DNA from: Flammula alnicola
Taxonomy: Eukaryota; Basidiomycota; Agaricomycetes; Agaricales; Strophariaceae
Length of the DNA stretch: 12,886 nucleotides
Assembly (NCBI GenBank): GCA_015499995.1
Contig: JADNRV010000797.1
Location: 1 to 12,886 of the forward strand
Direction: 5' to 3'
Under the pieces are notes generated by a model that was not told where the DNA came from, did no database searches, and saw only the letters and a program-made list of their open reading frames with translations. Shown here one piece after another: positions 1 through 8,113 of this stretch (its first letter is position 1; every line of letters starts with the position of its first letter). The position numbers were made by a program, and so were the translations under genes.

Positions 1-49
1 CCGCCTAATGACAGGAACCTCGGTCTGATCACCCGAAGCCACTAACGTA
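1..49 (+). repeat. Probable 3' tail of the 5' LTR
   Basis: These bases lie immediately before the TGG-starting primer-binding site, where a 5' LTR must end. Four short words occur in the same order at the proposed end of the 3' LTR: CTCG (19-22), ATCA (28-31), CCGAAG (33-38) and TAACGTA (43-49), against 9977-9980, 9983-9986, 9997-10002 and 10013-10019. The spacing differs by insertions or deletions, so the match is suggestive only. The end lacks the usual CA dinucleotide, which may reflect decay or a slightly wrong border. Confidence 0.45.
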
Positions 50-66
50 TGGCGACCCTTGTTTAT
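50..66 (+). other. Putative tRNA primer-binding site
   Basis: The stretch starting TGGCGACCCTTG begins with TGG, the complement of a tRNA 3'-terminal CCA, directly after the presumed LTR end. The matching primer tRNA would end in CAAGGGTCGCCA. I cannot name the tRNA from memory, so the call rests on position and on the TGG start. Confidence 0.5.
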
Positions 67-107
67 TTGACTCAGACCCGACTACTTAATTTCCACGACT
101 ACCGACT

Positions 108-365
108 ATGTTCGCCCGCACCCTCTACGTCTTCTATTCGCAACCGAACCCGCGCGCCGCCAGGAATGCGGTAAGCAAAGCCGCACAGACGGCTATCCCC
201 GACTCGACTCTAGGCACTGGTGAGCCCCCTGATGAAAGCGACAGCGCCCAGATAATGCCGGCCAAGAAACCGACTTACCGAGAAGCCCTCATTGGAGGGT
301 CTAGGAGGGGTCGCCTGACCCCAAACTCCTGGGAAAAATTCCCAGAGTTTGGCATCCAGGAATGA
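108..365 (+). CDS. Small leader ORF, possible broken gag start
   Basis: This is an 85-codon ATG-started frame just downstream of the primer-binding site. It carries an Ala/Arg-rich start and a PTYREALIGGSRRG segment, rich in basic and small residues like many gag N-termini. It ends at a TGA three bases before another ATG at 368, whose frame runs only 28 codons. It may be the true gag N-terminus cut off by an early lesion, or an untranslated leader that happens to be open. No conserved domain is recognised. A strong hairpin (321-352) lies in its last third. Confidence 0.3.
   Translation: MFARTLYVFYSQPNPRAARNAVSKAAQTAIPDSTLGTGEPPDESDSAQIMPAKKPTYREALIGGSRRGRLTPNSWEKFPEFGIQE
321..352 (+). other. 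Long leader hairpin (14-bp stem, one bulge)
   Basis: The left arm CCAAACTC, a bulged C, then TGGGAA pairs with TTCCCA then GAGTTTGG on the right, closing a three-base AAA loop. This gives 14 base pairs with a single bulge, far longer than expected by chance in a window of this size. It lies about 270 bases after the primer-binding site and just before candidate start codons at 368 and 430. That is where retroelement RNAs often fold for packaging or translation control, but any such role here is inference. Confidence 0.7.
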
Positions 366-367
366 TT

Positions 368-1311
368 ATGAGCGGGTATTACGCGTCTCAGTGGCCGGAG
401 GAAGCCCAACGGCCCGAATCATTTAGCGAATGGGTCAGAACCCCAATTTGGTAAGTGAGCAACCGCAGACCCCGGTTAGACGCTCACGCCGAAGCCGAAG
501 CCATGGCAGTAGGCCATCAGTTGAGTTCCCACGCAACGCGCCTGATGTGTCGCAAGTGATACGGCCGTACTCGATGCACGCGCACGCTCTTCGCGCGCAC
601 AAGAGCGCAACGCCTCCAAGCACTCCCCCGGTGGAAATCTGTTGCCAGCACACATTATTATCCCGCAAAAAGATAAAGCGCTGCCAGAGCAACCGGATAT
701 TCTTACTCAGGCAGAGGAAGCTTCAAGAAATGAGCGTGAGCGCATATCACGCCGCTATGCTAAAGTATCCATGGTCTCAGGTAGAGACCATAGTTCTAGT
801 CCCTCTCGGGAAGGACCGTCTTCTAAGCGAAAGGGGAAAGCGGTAGACCCGCATAATTGGGGAAACATTCAATTGGACCCCCTTGAGCGAGACATAGACA
901 CGCAAGCTCAAATTTTAAATAGCTATTCAGTAAATAAGAATGTACCTGGCCGTAATATACTGCCATCATTGCGAAATGATAGGGGGTCTGAAAGGCCACT
1001 CCGAGGAAGGAGTATGACAGGTCCCGCACCTGACAGAGTCACGCCCTTAATGACATGCGCCCTATCAATCAGATTCCCATGATAGTTATCTCGGACGCAC
1101 CTTGGCAAATATGGAGCGCCTGAGAGTTAAAAATACACAGCGTGAGGAATCTGATCCTTCCAGCTCGGATTCGAGTCGAGCAGTAGCAGCAGTAGCAGTG
1201 ATCACGGTGAAGATCCGCCGACACCTCCTGCTTCACGAGCCAAGCGATCTAAGTCTAGAAGGAGTAAACGCTCTAGGACTAGAAAATCCAAGACTACTCT
1301 GAAGCCTAGCC
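368..1311 (+). pseudogene. gag N-terminal region, frameshifted
   Basis: Several open stretches in different frames together look like one decayed gag N-terminus. ATG 368 opens 28 codons, ATG 430 opens a basic Ser/Arg-rich segment (PVRRSRRSRSHGSR), and a shift near 640 leads to a segment with a GKAVDPHNWG motif typical of these gag proteins. Another frame carries a Ser run encoded by AGC/AGT repeats (1179-1199), followed by PPTPPASRAKRSKSRRSKRS, a basic tail before the capsid. Frame changes are needed near 430, 640, 1040, 1175 and 1311. Low-complexity, basic and Pro-rich composition fits the disordered region before a Ty3/gypsy capsid. The exact start codon cannot be fixed. Confidence 0.6.
771..791 (+). 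other. Perfect 8-bp inverted repeat in gag
   Basis: ATGGTCTC and GAGACCAT flank a five-base loop. It lies inside the decayed gag reading frame. One or two such hairpins are expected by chance in 13 kb, so no function is claimed. Confidence 0.4.
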
Positions 1312-1843
1312 CCTAAGGAATATGATGGAACCCCGGATTCTCGTCTCTTTCATAGATTCGTGACGGAAGGTACCACATATGTCTTAGATGGGCGAGTGAA
1401 GCCTAGTAGGCAAGTACTTGTACTATCATACTATCTCAAGGGAATTGCATATGATTACTATACGCAAAAAGTGTCATTAAATTTCGATCAATGGACACTC
1501 CCTGAATTCTTTGAAGGCTTGTTTAACTATTGTTTCCCAGTTAACTTTAGACTGGAACAAAAATAAACTTAAACGAGCTTTCCAGAATGATAAATCAGTC
1601 TCGGCTTATGTTCACGAGCTTGAAGAACTATTTAATCTTATTGGCATGGTCAATGAGAGAGATAAAGTAATTAAGCTATGGAGTGGACTCCGAGCTTCTA
1701 TTCAGCGAAGCCTGTGGATGGATCATTATAATCCTGAAATATCTTTGTGGGATGAAGTGGTTCATCAGGCCGAAATGATCGAGATCGCTGAAAACGTAAC
1801 AGGCGCTCGGATAAGCGCCCATCAAACAGCGATCCAAAGCTAA
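1312..1843 (+). pseudogene. gag capsid domain (retrotrans_gag type)
   Basis: The frame starting PKEYDGTPDSRLFHRFV matches the usual start of a Ty3/gypsy capsid (P-x-YDG-x-P-x-x-x-x-x-x-F). It continues with LSYYLKGIAYDYY and QWTLPEFFEGLFNYCFP, the helical core of this fold. A one-base frame change near 1563 moves the reading to NKLKRAFQNDKSVSAYVHELEE and IGMVNERDKVIKLWSGL, the second half, ending with a SLWDEVVHQAEMIEIAENV helix. The capsid would package the element RNA into virus-like particles in the cytoplasm. The two halves fit end to end with essentially nothing missing, so the break is a small indel. Another frame change near 1808 leads into the nucleocapsid. Confidence 0.82.
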
Positions 1844-2447
1844 ACAGAATCAATCTTCGCATGTGGGAAGTCAGAACCCTGGACGATCTCGCGACCAGAA
1901 TCGTGCTCGGATTGGATCAAGGCAGCCCTCATCCAATTACCGGCCATTCAACCGTGAAGGTCATTCTAGGTCTGGCACACCCCAGACGTCCAACCATAGT
2001 GTTGGATACAGGCGGGGATCTTCGTTTATACCTCGAGGAAATAACTCGGCTCCTCATAGATTTCAGTCGCGTACAGGAAATAATAATTCCTTTTCAAACA
2101 AACCTTTCAATAGTCAGAAACCTATGCTGACTGAAAAAGAACGCGCTGATTTGCTTGCAGCCGGAAAGTGCTTTAATTGTAAAGAAGCCGGCCACATGTC
2201 TCGTAATTGCCCGAAACGCAGCACAGTGCACTCATCGGGCTCGAAGCCACCTGGAGTTCCTAATTTTAATATAGAATTCGGAGAGGACTCCGAAGAAGTG
2301 GAATCCGATGAAGTAGAGGTGGTTAACTCTATCTCCGTCGGCTTAATTAACTTCGATCACCCTGATCCGATGTGGCAAATATTACATAGCCATCAAGCGG
2401 ATTACTGGCCTTGTCATTATCATCCGGGCCAGCCAAGAAGGCATCAA
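1815..2447 (+). pseudogene. gag nucleocapsid with CCHC zinc knuckle
   Basis: An Arg/Ser/Asn/Gln-rich basic stretch (GSQNPGRSRDQNRARIGSRQ onward) leads to KERADLLAAGKCFNCKEAGH, followed by MSRNCPKR. This is a complete C-x2-C-x4-H-x4-C knuckle, at about 2169-2210, preceded by the LTEKERADLLAAGK helix seen in many fungal gypsy gag proteins. It would bind element RNA and assist primer annealing. After the knuckle comes an acidic stretch (EFGEDSEEVESDEVEVV) and then the first copy of the repeated module described separately. The reading frame is open from about 1815 to a TAG at 2565-2567. Confidence 0.88.
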
Positions 2448-2676
2448 TTGGGTGATGCTTTAATGTACGCTGCCCAATATGTGTTGGAATTAACTAATAA
2501 ATATCCAGGGGATACACCACTTCCTGGGTATCTGATCCATCTCATACCGGGCATCGCTTTATTGTAGTCCCCCTTCTCACTGATATGTATATCATTTATG
2601 ATATCTATTATCGCAGGTGTGAAATGATCAGTGGATATAAGCTGAGAAACCCATGTTTCGGATTGGGGCTTGGTAT
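2448..2676 (+). repeat. Gag-pol linker module, copy 1
   Basis: First of four degenerate copies of a module of about 75-85 residues. Its marks, in order, are LGDALMYAAQYVLE, then KYPGD, then HRFIVV and IIYD, then LRNPCF, and a closing WY at 2671-2676. The N-terminal half is read in one frame up to about 2550. The middle is in a second frame, and the closing WY is in a third after a change near 2660. I do not recognise the fold. It sits between the zinc knuckle and the protease, where most Ty3/gypsy elements have only a short linker. Confidence 0.6.
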
Positions 2677-2736
2677 GCTCTAGTGGCCGAAAAATGGTCC
2701 GGATCACATGCTAGCTCCTTGGAATGTTATCCAATA

Positions 2737-2954
2737 ATTGGAAATGCATTTGCTCTGAATGCCGTAGTAGTCCTCTCCAGTGGAATTGAGGAACTTTACC
2801 CGTCTACCTGCTGTGAAGTTGAGGATGCAGCTCACTCAGTCTCATTTCAATGGATATATGCGCTGGATATTCTCGACGAGGAATTTCCAGGTAGACTATT
2901 AGGATTTCGATCCAGGAACTGTCAAACCGCAAGTTTGATCTAGGTAACTGGTAT
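2737..2954 (+). repeat. Gag-pol linker module, copy 2
   Basis: Second copy. It starts with IGNAFALNAVVVLSSGIEEL, followed by YP, then CEVEDAAHS in the place of the central beta-like segment. After a frame change near 2890 it closes with IRISIQELSNRKFDLGNWY. The YPGD box is reduced to YPST. The copy follows copy 1 after about 60 bases, so copies 1 and 2 form a pair. It is the most diverged of the four in its first half. Confidence 0.5.
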
Positions 2955-3450
2955 TTAATCCATAGGTATGGTAGACCCAAACCCGTTCGCCGAAACATGA
3001 GGGATTCGCTCCTTACCAGAAAGGTTGACGAAACTCTTCGTTCTATCATCAAAGACTTGATTAACGCTGTTAAATCTCAAAATCAAGATGATGCATGCTC
3101 AGAATGTACACATTCTTCCATGCCTGGACTAATATCTGAAATATCTGATTCTTTATTTGAATTCGGGGTGTGCTTCTATTGCTCCAGAAGGAGTATCCGA
3201 GGAAATACACTCACCAGAACCCTTACCTGATTATGTTAATGATCGAATCAACAGTATTCTCCCGGAAGAAGTACCGGAGGAGGTTCTGGAACCCGAATTA
3301 GAGCCAGACGAACAGGCGCCTGATTTAGACGCTGAGATAATTATAGACAATGACGTAGGAATAAACTTTCCTCCATCAATGTATTCTACGAGGGAAGAAT
3401 ACCGTTGGCAATTAGGAACCGATGGCCGAACTTTACGTCCCAATATCCGA
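2955..3450 (+). pseudogene. Acidic linker between module pairs
   Basis: The frame running on from copy 2 gives a basic, then mixed segment (RRNMRDSLLTRKVDETLRSI). A frame change near 3160 leads to a strongly acidic and Pro-rich stretch: LPEEVPEEVLEPELEPDEQ (about 3258-3315) and DLDAEIIIDNDVG. No catalytic or metal-binding motif is visible. It links module pair 1-2 to pair 3-4 and would form a negatively charged, probably disordered spacer within the gag-pol linker. Confidence 0.5.
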
Positions 3451-3676
3451 TTAGGAGATATGATCGAGCCGTTGCTTCTGCGGGTCTTAGAAGCCGGAGC
3501 ACCATACCCCGGAGATGAACACTTCCCATATAATGATCCTCTCCGAGGATGATCGCTTTGTTATTAAGGCCGTGACCCCGCATTTGCATATGATCACAGA
3601 CTCGCATCGGGATTGTACTACCTACTTCAGCCATGACCTCACCTTGAATCCAGACTTTAAACCTACTCTGGAATAT
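3451..3676 (+). repeat. Gag-pol linker module, copy 3
   Basis: Third copy, and the clearest for its first box: LGDMIEPLLLRVLEAGAPYP followed by GD. A frame change near 3545 leads to DDRFVIKAVTPHLHMITDS and then LTLNPDFKPTLEY. The closing pair is EY instead of WY. Spacing between boxes matches copy 1: first box to YPGD about 20 residues, YPGD to RF about 15, RF to NPxF about 35. Confidence 0.6.
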
Positions 3677-3709
3677 GCTCATCGTTGCGCAGTATCCAGC
3701 AATGTACCT

Positions 3710-3967
3710 CTTGGTGATGGATGGATTACTGAATCTCAAGAGAGTATGGGTCCTTTAATTGAACGAACCTTGGAACTTGTTGTCCAAGGAAGTCGGCCGT
3801 TTCTATATGACTGCCGATTTGGTTTAAGGAATCGATTCCACTGTGATATTCGATTTGATCCTGAGAATAATACTAGAGTTCTGGTAGAAGACAAACTCTG
3901 CAGGAATATTTGGTTCCTGCCCCTACATCACTTTGGAAATCCTGAGTTTAACTTAGCCGCTTGGTAT
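3710..3967 (+). repeat. Gag-pol linker module, copy 4
   Basis: Fourth copy, read in a single frame from 3515 to 4159 and therefore the only one with no internal break. It starts LGDGWITESQESMGPLIERT, has GSRPF where the others have a YP box, then NRFHCDI, VLVEDK, and closes with FGNPEFNLAAWYQ. The NPxFxLxxWY ending is the best conserved part across the set. It follows copy 3 after about 33 bases. Confidence 0.6.
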
Positions 3968-4089
3968 CAAGAGCGGTTGCTATTTCCAAATTCATTTGAC
4001 GATATCTATTTTGTCTCCCGGCCACACAATTCATATCGCCAAGGCAATCTTAATATTGAAATGGAAGTAGAGGTTAATGTTGTTCCTGA

Positions 4090-5727
4090 ATATGAGCCCG
4101 GAGATGGGCAACAGGTTTTTCAGGAAGGGAGTCGCAGATTGCGACTCCCGGCGACTCAGTAACTGAGCTTACCATAGGTGTGATCCAAATTCCAAGAGGA
4201 TCATACCCGGCGGTTCAGCACAATACCGCGCAAGTGAAAGGCGGCGAGTGCTTAGTTGCAAAACCTGTAGTTATTACTGTCAAAATAAACGGTCAACCGG
4301 CTCGAGCATTACTCGACTCCGGTTCCCTAGGAGATTTTATATCTTCTACAATTACAGATCAGCTCAAATTAACTAAGGAGCTATTTGAAATTCCAGTATC
4401 CCTTCAACTAGCAGTACAGGGATCTAGATCTAAAATAAATTCAAAAACACACGCCCGATTCCAATACGAAGGAATCGATGAAGAACGCACTTTTGATGTT
4501 ATTAATATCTCACAGTACGATCTAATTTTAGGTACTACATGGCTATATCAGCATAGTGTCAGTATAGGGTTTAACCCAGCTCGAGTATTCATTGGAAGTG
4601 ATACTTCCAAGCCCTTGCTTGGAAAATCAGTCACTACAGTAGCCTCTCGCGCTATAGAAATCACTAGTGAATCTATAAATAAAGCGCGTCAGGAATTAAT
4701 TGACTATGCCGAGCCGCTCTGCAAAACCGCAGGTGAGACTAAATTGCCGCCATTGAGGGCAATTAATCATACAATTCCTCTTATTGATGAGACAAAATTG
4801 TATCCATGGAGGGCGTCTCGCTGCCCAGAACCATTCCGAAAAGAATGGGCAGAAAAACGCGATGCTTATCTTAAAACCGGACGCTGGAAAATTACCAGCT
4901 CTCGGAATACAGTCCCTATGCTACTAATACCGAAACCGCGCACTCCTGGTGAACCGGCGATGCTTCGCACGGTCGTGCACCTGCGAGCGCGAAATGACAA
5001 CACTGTCAAATTAACTTCGCCACTTCCTGATCCGGAAGGAATACTTAGACGCGCAGCGTCGCATCCATTCCGATCAACCATGGATGGCAAAGATGCATAT
5101 GAGCAAATCCGCATTGAGCCTAGCCATGTTGACCGCACGGCGGTTACAACACCTGATGGTAATATGGTTAGTCTAGTAATTCAAATTGGAGATTGCAATG
5201 CTCCTGCAACTTATCAAGCTCTAATGAATCATATATTTTCACCCTATATTGGGAGATTTATGGACATCTATCTAGATGACATAGTAATTTACTCTGATAC
5301 CTTGGAAGAACATCTCCAACATACCAAACTGATTATTGACATCCTTACCAAGGAGAAATTATATTTGAGTAAAAAGAAACTCCACTTTCTGGACTCTGAA
5401 TTGAAAATACTCGGACGCATAGTTGACGACAGTGGGATCCGAATGGACCCTGATAAAGTTGACTCCGTGGTAAATTGGAAAACCCCTACAAATCGTGACC
5501 TATTGCGCGGATTCTTGGGGTCAGTAGGATATCTTGCTGATGATATTCCCAATGTCCGAATTCCTATGGCTGTGCTGCATGGGTTAACAGGTGATACCGT
5601 TGCATTCCGATGGGGTTATACTGAACAACGCGCGTTTGAAGATGTAAAGCGCTTAGTCCAAAACGCGCGCGATCACCGCCGAGTACCATTAAAATATACA
5701 AAGAATCACCTACCATATGGATGGTAA
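4090..5727 (+). pseudogene. pol: aspartic protease and reverse transcriptase
   Basis: The protease is marked by VKINGQPARALLDSGSLGDF with the catalytic Asp in DSGS (codon 4315-4317) and the later YDLILGTTWL flap-side segment. The reverse transcriptase has RTVVHLRARN, the motif A region STMDGKDAYEQIRI with its Asp, the GDCNAPATYQALMN segment, and the catalytic MDIYLDDIVIYSD box (YLDD at 5269-5280). The thumb includes LHFLDSELKILGRI and TNRDLLRGFLGSVGYL. The enzyme would copy element RNA to DNA in particles. One oddity is His (4978-4980) where related elements have Asp in the VVDLR box. A frame change near 5705 separates RNase H. Residue counts otherwise fit a full protease-RT. No ATG is needed, since pol is normally made as a gag-pol fusion. 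Confidence 0.95.
4114..4149 (+). promoter_or_regulatory. Candidate -1 frameshift signal before protease
   Basis: The frame carrying module copy 4 stays open to a TAA at 4160-4162. The protease frame is open from 4090 and lies one base back (-1). Inside this overlap is GGTTTTTC (4114-4121), then six bases, then a perfect hairpin: GGGAGTCGC (4127-4135) and GCGACTCCC (4141-4149) around a five-base loop. T-run, spacing and stem are as in known -1 signals. The site is imperfect: the upstream codon GTT would have to re-pair with GGT. Since this copy has many random indels, an ordinary frameshift mutation is an equally good explanation. Confidence 0.3.
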
Positions 5728-6904
5728 CTGATGGCTGCTCCACTGGGATAGCTGGGGTTGTCAGCCAAGGTGATAATTGGAAGACTGCGCAGATTGCAGC
5801 TTTCTATTCAGCTAAACTAAATTCTGCACAACAGAATTACCCTGTACATGAAATTGAGATGCTTGCCGGCGTCGAAACAATGCTGCGGCATCGGGATATT
5901 TTACAGGGCACTACGTTTAAATGGATTACGGATCATAAAGGTTTAATACACTTACTTCGGCAGAGAAATTTATCTGGCCGCCAAGCACGCTGGTGTGAAA
6001 AGATCAGCGAGTTTGACTTTGAAATAATGTATGTCCCGGGTACCGAAAATGTGGTCGCGGATGCGTTATCACGCATGTACTCTAATGACTCACCAGGCAC
6101 TGTCCGCGCTGAGTCAGAGTATACATACTTTGATATTCTTAATGATGACGCACCTATAGAATTATCATTACCAGTCCTCGCTGGGATAGATGCTAAAGTA
6201 GCTGTCCAGCGAAAACCTAGAAAGAAACCGCCTCCTGCTGAAACAGGCCGTCCTGAGATGTCCGCAGAATTTGCACGGTGTGTGAAGGATCATTTCGTTC
6301 TCAAAGGCCCTGGAGAACGAAAGGAGGGCGGGAGTACTACTAAAAATAAACCACATGACGTACCAAGTCCGGAAACGCCAGATCGATCAGTAGATTCCAT
6401 TACGGAAACTATAAATAGAAACGTACCTGATGATCAACGCGGGACTGAAATAGAGTCCATGGTCCATCAAACGTCTCTATTAAAAGTCTTATCTCAAGCC
6501 GAAGACGGTTTAAACTTTGTCCAAGAGATCCGGGATCAATATACCAAAGATCCATTCTTTCAACGAATAGTATCTAATCCTAAAGAATTCAAGAACTTTG
6601 AAACAGAAGACGGATTAGTATATTTGAAAGAGAATGGACAAAAAACCTTATGCATTCCTAAAATTACTATACAAGGAAGAAATGCCCGAGAAATTGCCAT
6701 ATCGGAAGCACATTCACTTTTAGCTCATCTCGGAGCGAATAAAACTTTAACCTACCTACGCGCACATGTGTGGTGGAAAGAAATGGCCTCCGACGTCACT
6801 GCTTATTGTTTAACCTGCATGACATGCCGCCGGAGTAAGCCAAGCAATCAAAAACACTATGGACTATTGAATCCCTTACCGGTCCATCGTTACCCTGGGA
6901 GTCT
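5709..6904 (+). pseudogene. pol: RNase H and integrase zinc-binding domain
   Basis: The frame opens with IWMVTDGC and contains the four RNase H acids: Asp in VTDGC, Glu in HEIEMLA, Asp in TDHKG and Asp in ADALSR. It removes RNA from the RNA-DNA hybrid. After a linker of about 130 residues rich in charged residues and Pro comes the integrase N-terminal zinc finger: HSLLAH, then CLTC 26 residues later (H-x4-H-x26-C-x2-C), within the family range. It starts after a one-base frame change near 5705 and ends in sense near 6900, where the reading leaves for another frame (this frame itself continues out of register to 6971). No key residue is missing. Confidence 0.93.
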
Positions 6905-8047
6905 ATTGGAGTGGACTTTGTCAGACCACTCCCTGAGTCCACGAATAGAGACGGATCATTCGATCAAATAACTGTCATCATCTGTTTATTGACTGCGATG
7001 GTCCATCTGATACCTAGTAGAATAACTTATACAACCCGAGACGTCGCCGAACTTATGTTTGAGCATGTCTATAAATTACATGGACTTCCTAAGCACATAA
7101 TCAGTGACAGGGATGTACTATTCACCAGTACCTTCTAGACTCACCTAAATCAACTCATTGGGACTCAATTAAATATGTCCAGTGCTTATCATCCAGAAAT
7201 GGATGGCTCAACTGAACGAGCGAACCGCACGGTTACTCAAATGCTGAGACAGTGCGTTAACAGTAAACAAACAGATTGGGTAGCTAAATTACCCAGTATA
7301 GAATTCGCGATCAATTGCGCACGCTCTCAGAGCACTGGGTACGCGCCAATCTTTTTAAATACAGGACGCATGCCACGTTCAATGATTTGGGACTCTGCTA
7401 AAAAATCAGAATACCCATCTATTAGAAATTTCGCTCTACTGCAAAAACTAGCTATCATTGCCGCTCATGACAGTATCTTAGCATCTAGAGTTAAACAAAC
7501 TCATGACGCAAATAAGCACCGTCACCCGGCTCCTTTTAGTGAAGGAGACCTAATCTATTTATCTTCTAAAAACATATCCTTCCCTGCTGGGCTAGCTCGA
7601 AAACTGATTCCTAAATTTATAGGTCCCTACAAAATCCTAAAGGATTATCAAAACTTCTCTTACAAAGTCCAGCTACCTCCAACCCTGAAACAGCGCGGTG
7701 TTCACGATGTCTTTCATGCTTCCCTTCTCAGAATCCATATTCCAAACGATGACCGTCTCTTCCCTGGACGCGACTTTTCCCAATTCAATTCCGGCGATGA
7801 ATCCGAACCTGAATGGGCCGTTGACAAAATTCTTGGTCACTCAGGACTCAAAACGGACGCATGCTTCAAGATCTTATGGAAAGCTGGTGACATAACCTGG
7901 CTTTCCTATTCCCAAATCTCGCATTTGAATGCCCTTACCGACTACCTGGATTTACACAACGCAACTTCTATCCATTCTCTCCCTCTCGGTACCGCATCAC
8001 ACCCATCTGAGGATCCCCAATTATCTCTGGGGTCTGTATCCCTCTAA
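6905..8047 (+). pseudogene. pol: integrase core, GPY/F and chromo-like tail
   Basis: The catalytic triad is visible: Asp in VDFVRPLP (6914-6916), Asp in IISDRDVLFTS (7106-7108) and Glu in DGSTERANR (7214-7216). The second Asp and the Glu are exactly 35 codons apart if the in-frame TAG (7136-7138) counts as one, the DD35E spacing. The TAG lies where related proteins have an aromatic residue and looks like a TGG to TAG change. Then come ENLTGYAP-like GYAPIFLNTG, the GPY/F segment (FIGPYKILK, HDVFHASLLR) and, at the end, EWAVDKILGHSG with ILWKAGDITWL, a divergent chromodomain-like tail that may steer insertion to certain chromatin. The frame ends at TAA 8045-8047. Confidence 0.93.
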
Positions 8048-8113
8048 CTTCCTCTTTAATCTTCACCATTCACCTATAAAACCCCTCGCTACTCTACTAT
8101 TTTCCTTCGGTCG

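Noticed and set aside
4605..4624. 8-bp hairpin TTCCAAGC/GCTTGGAA in pol
   Set aside because: Perfect stems of eight bases with short loops are expected about twice by chance in a window of this length, and this one lies in coding sequence with no special position.
5700..5727. Second possible programmed frameshift, between RT and RNase H
   Set aside because: Related elements have RT and RNase H in one frame, and no hairpin or good slippery site is visible. An indel is the simpler reading.
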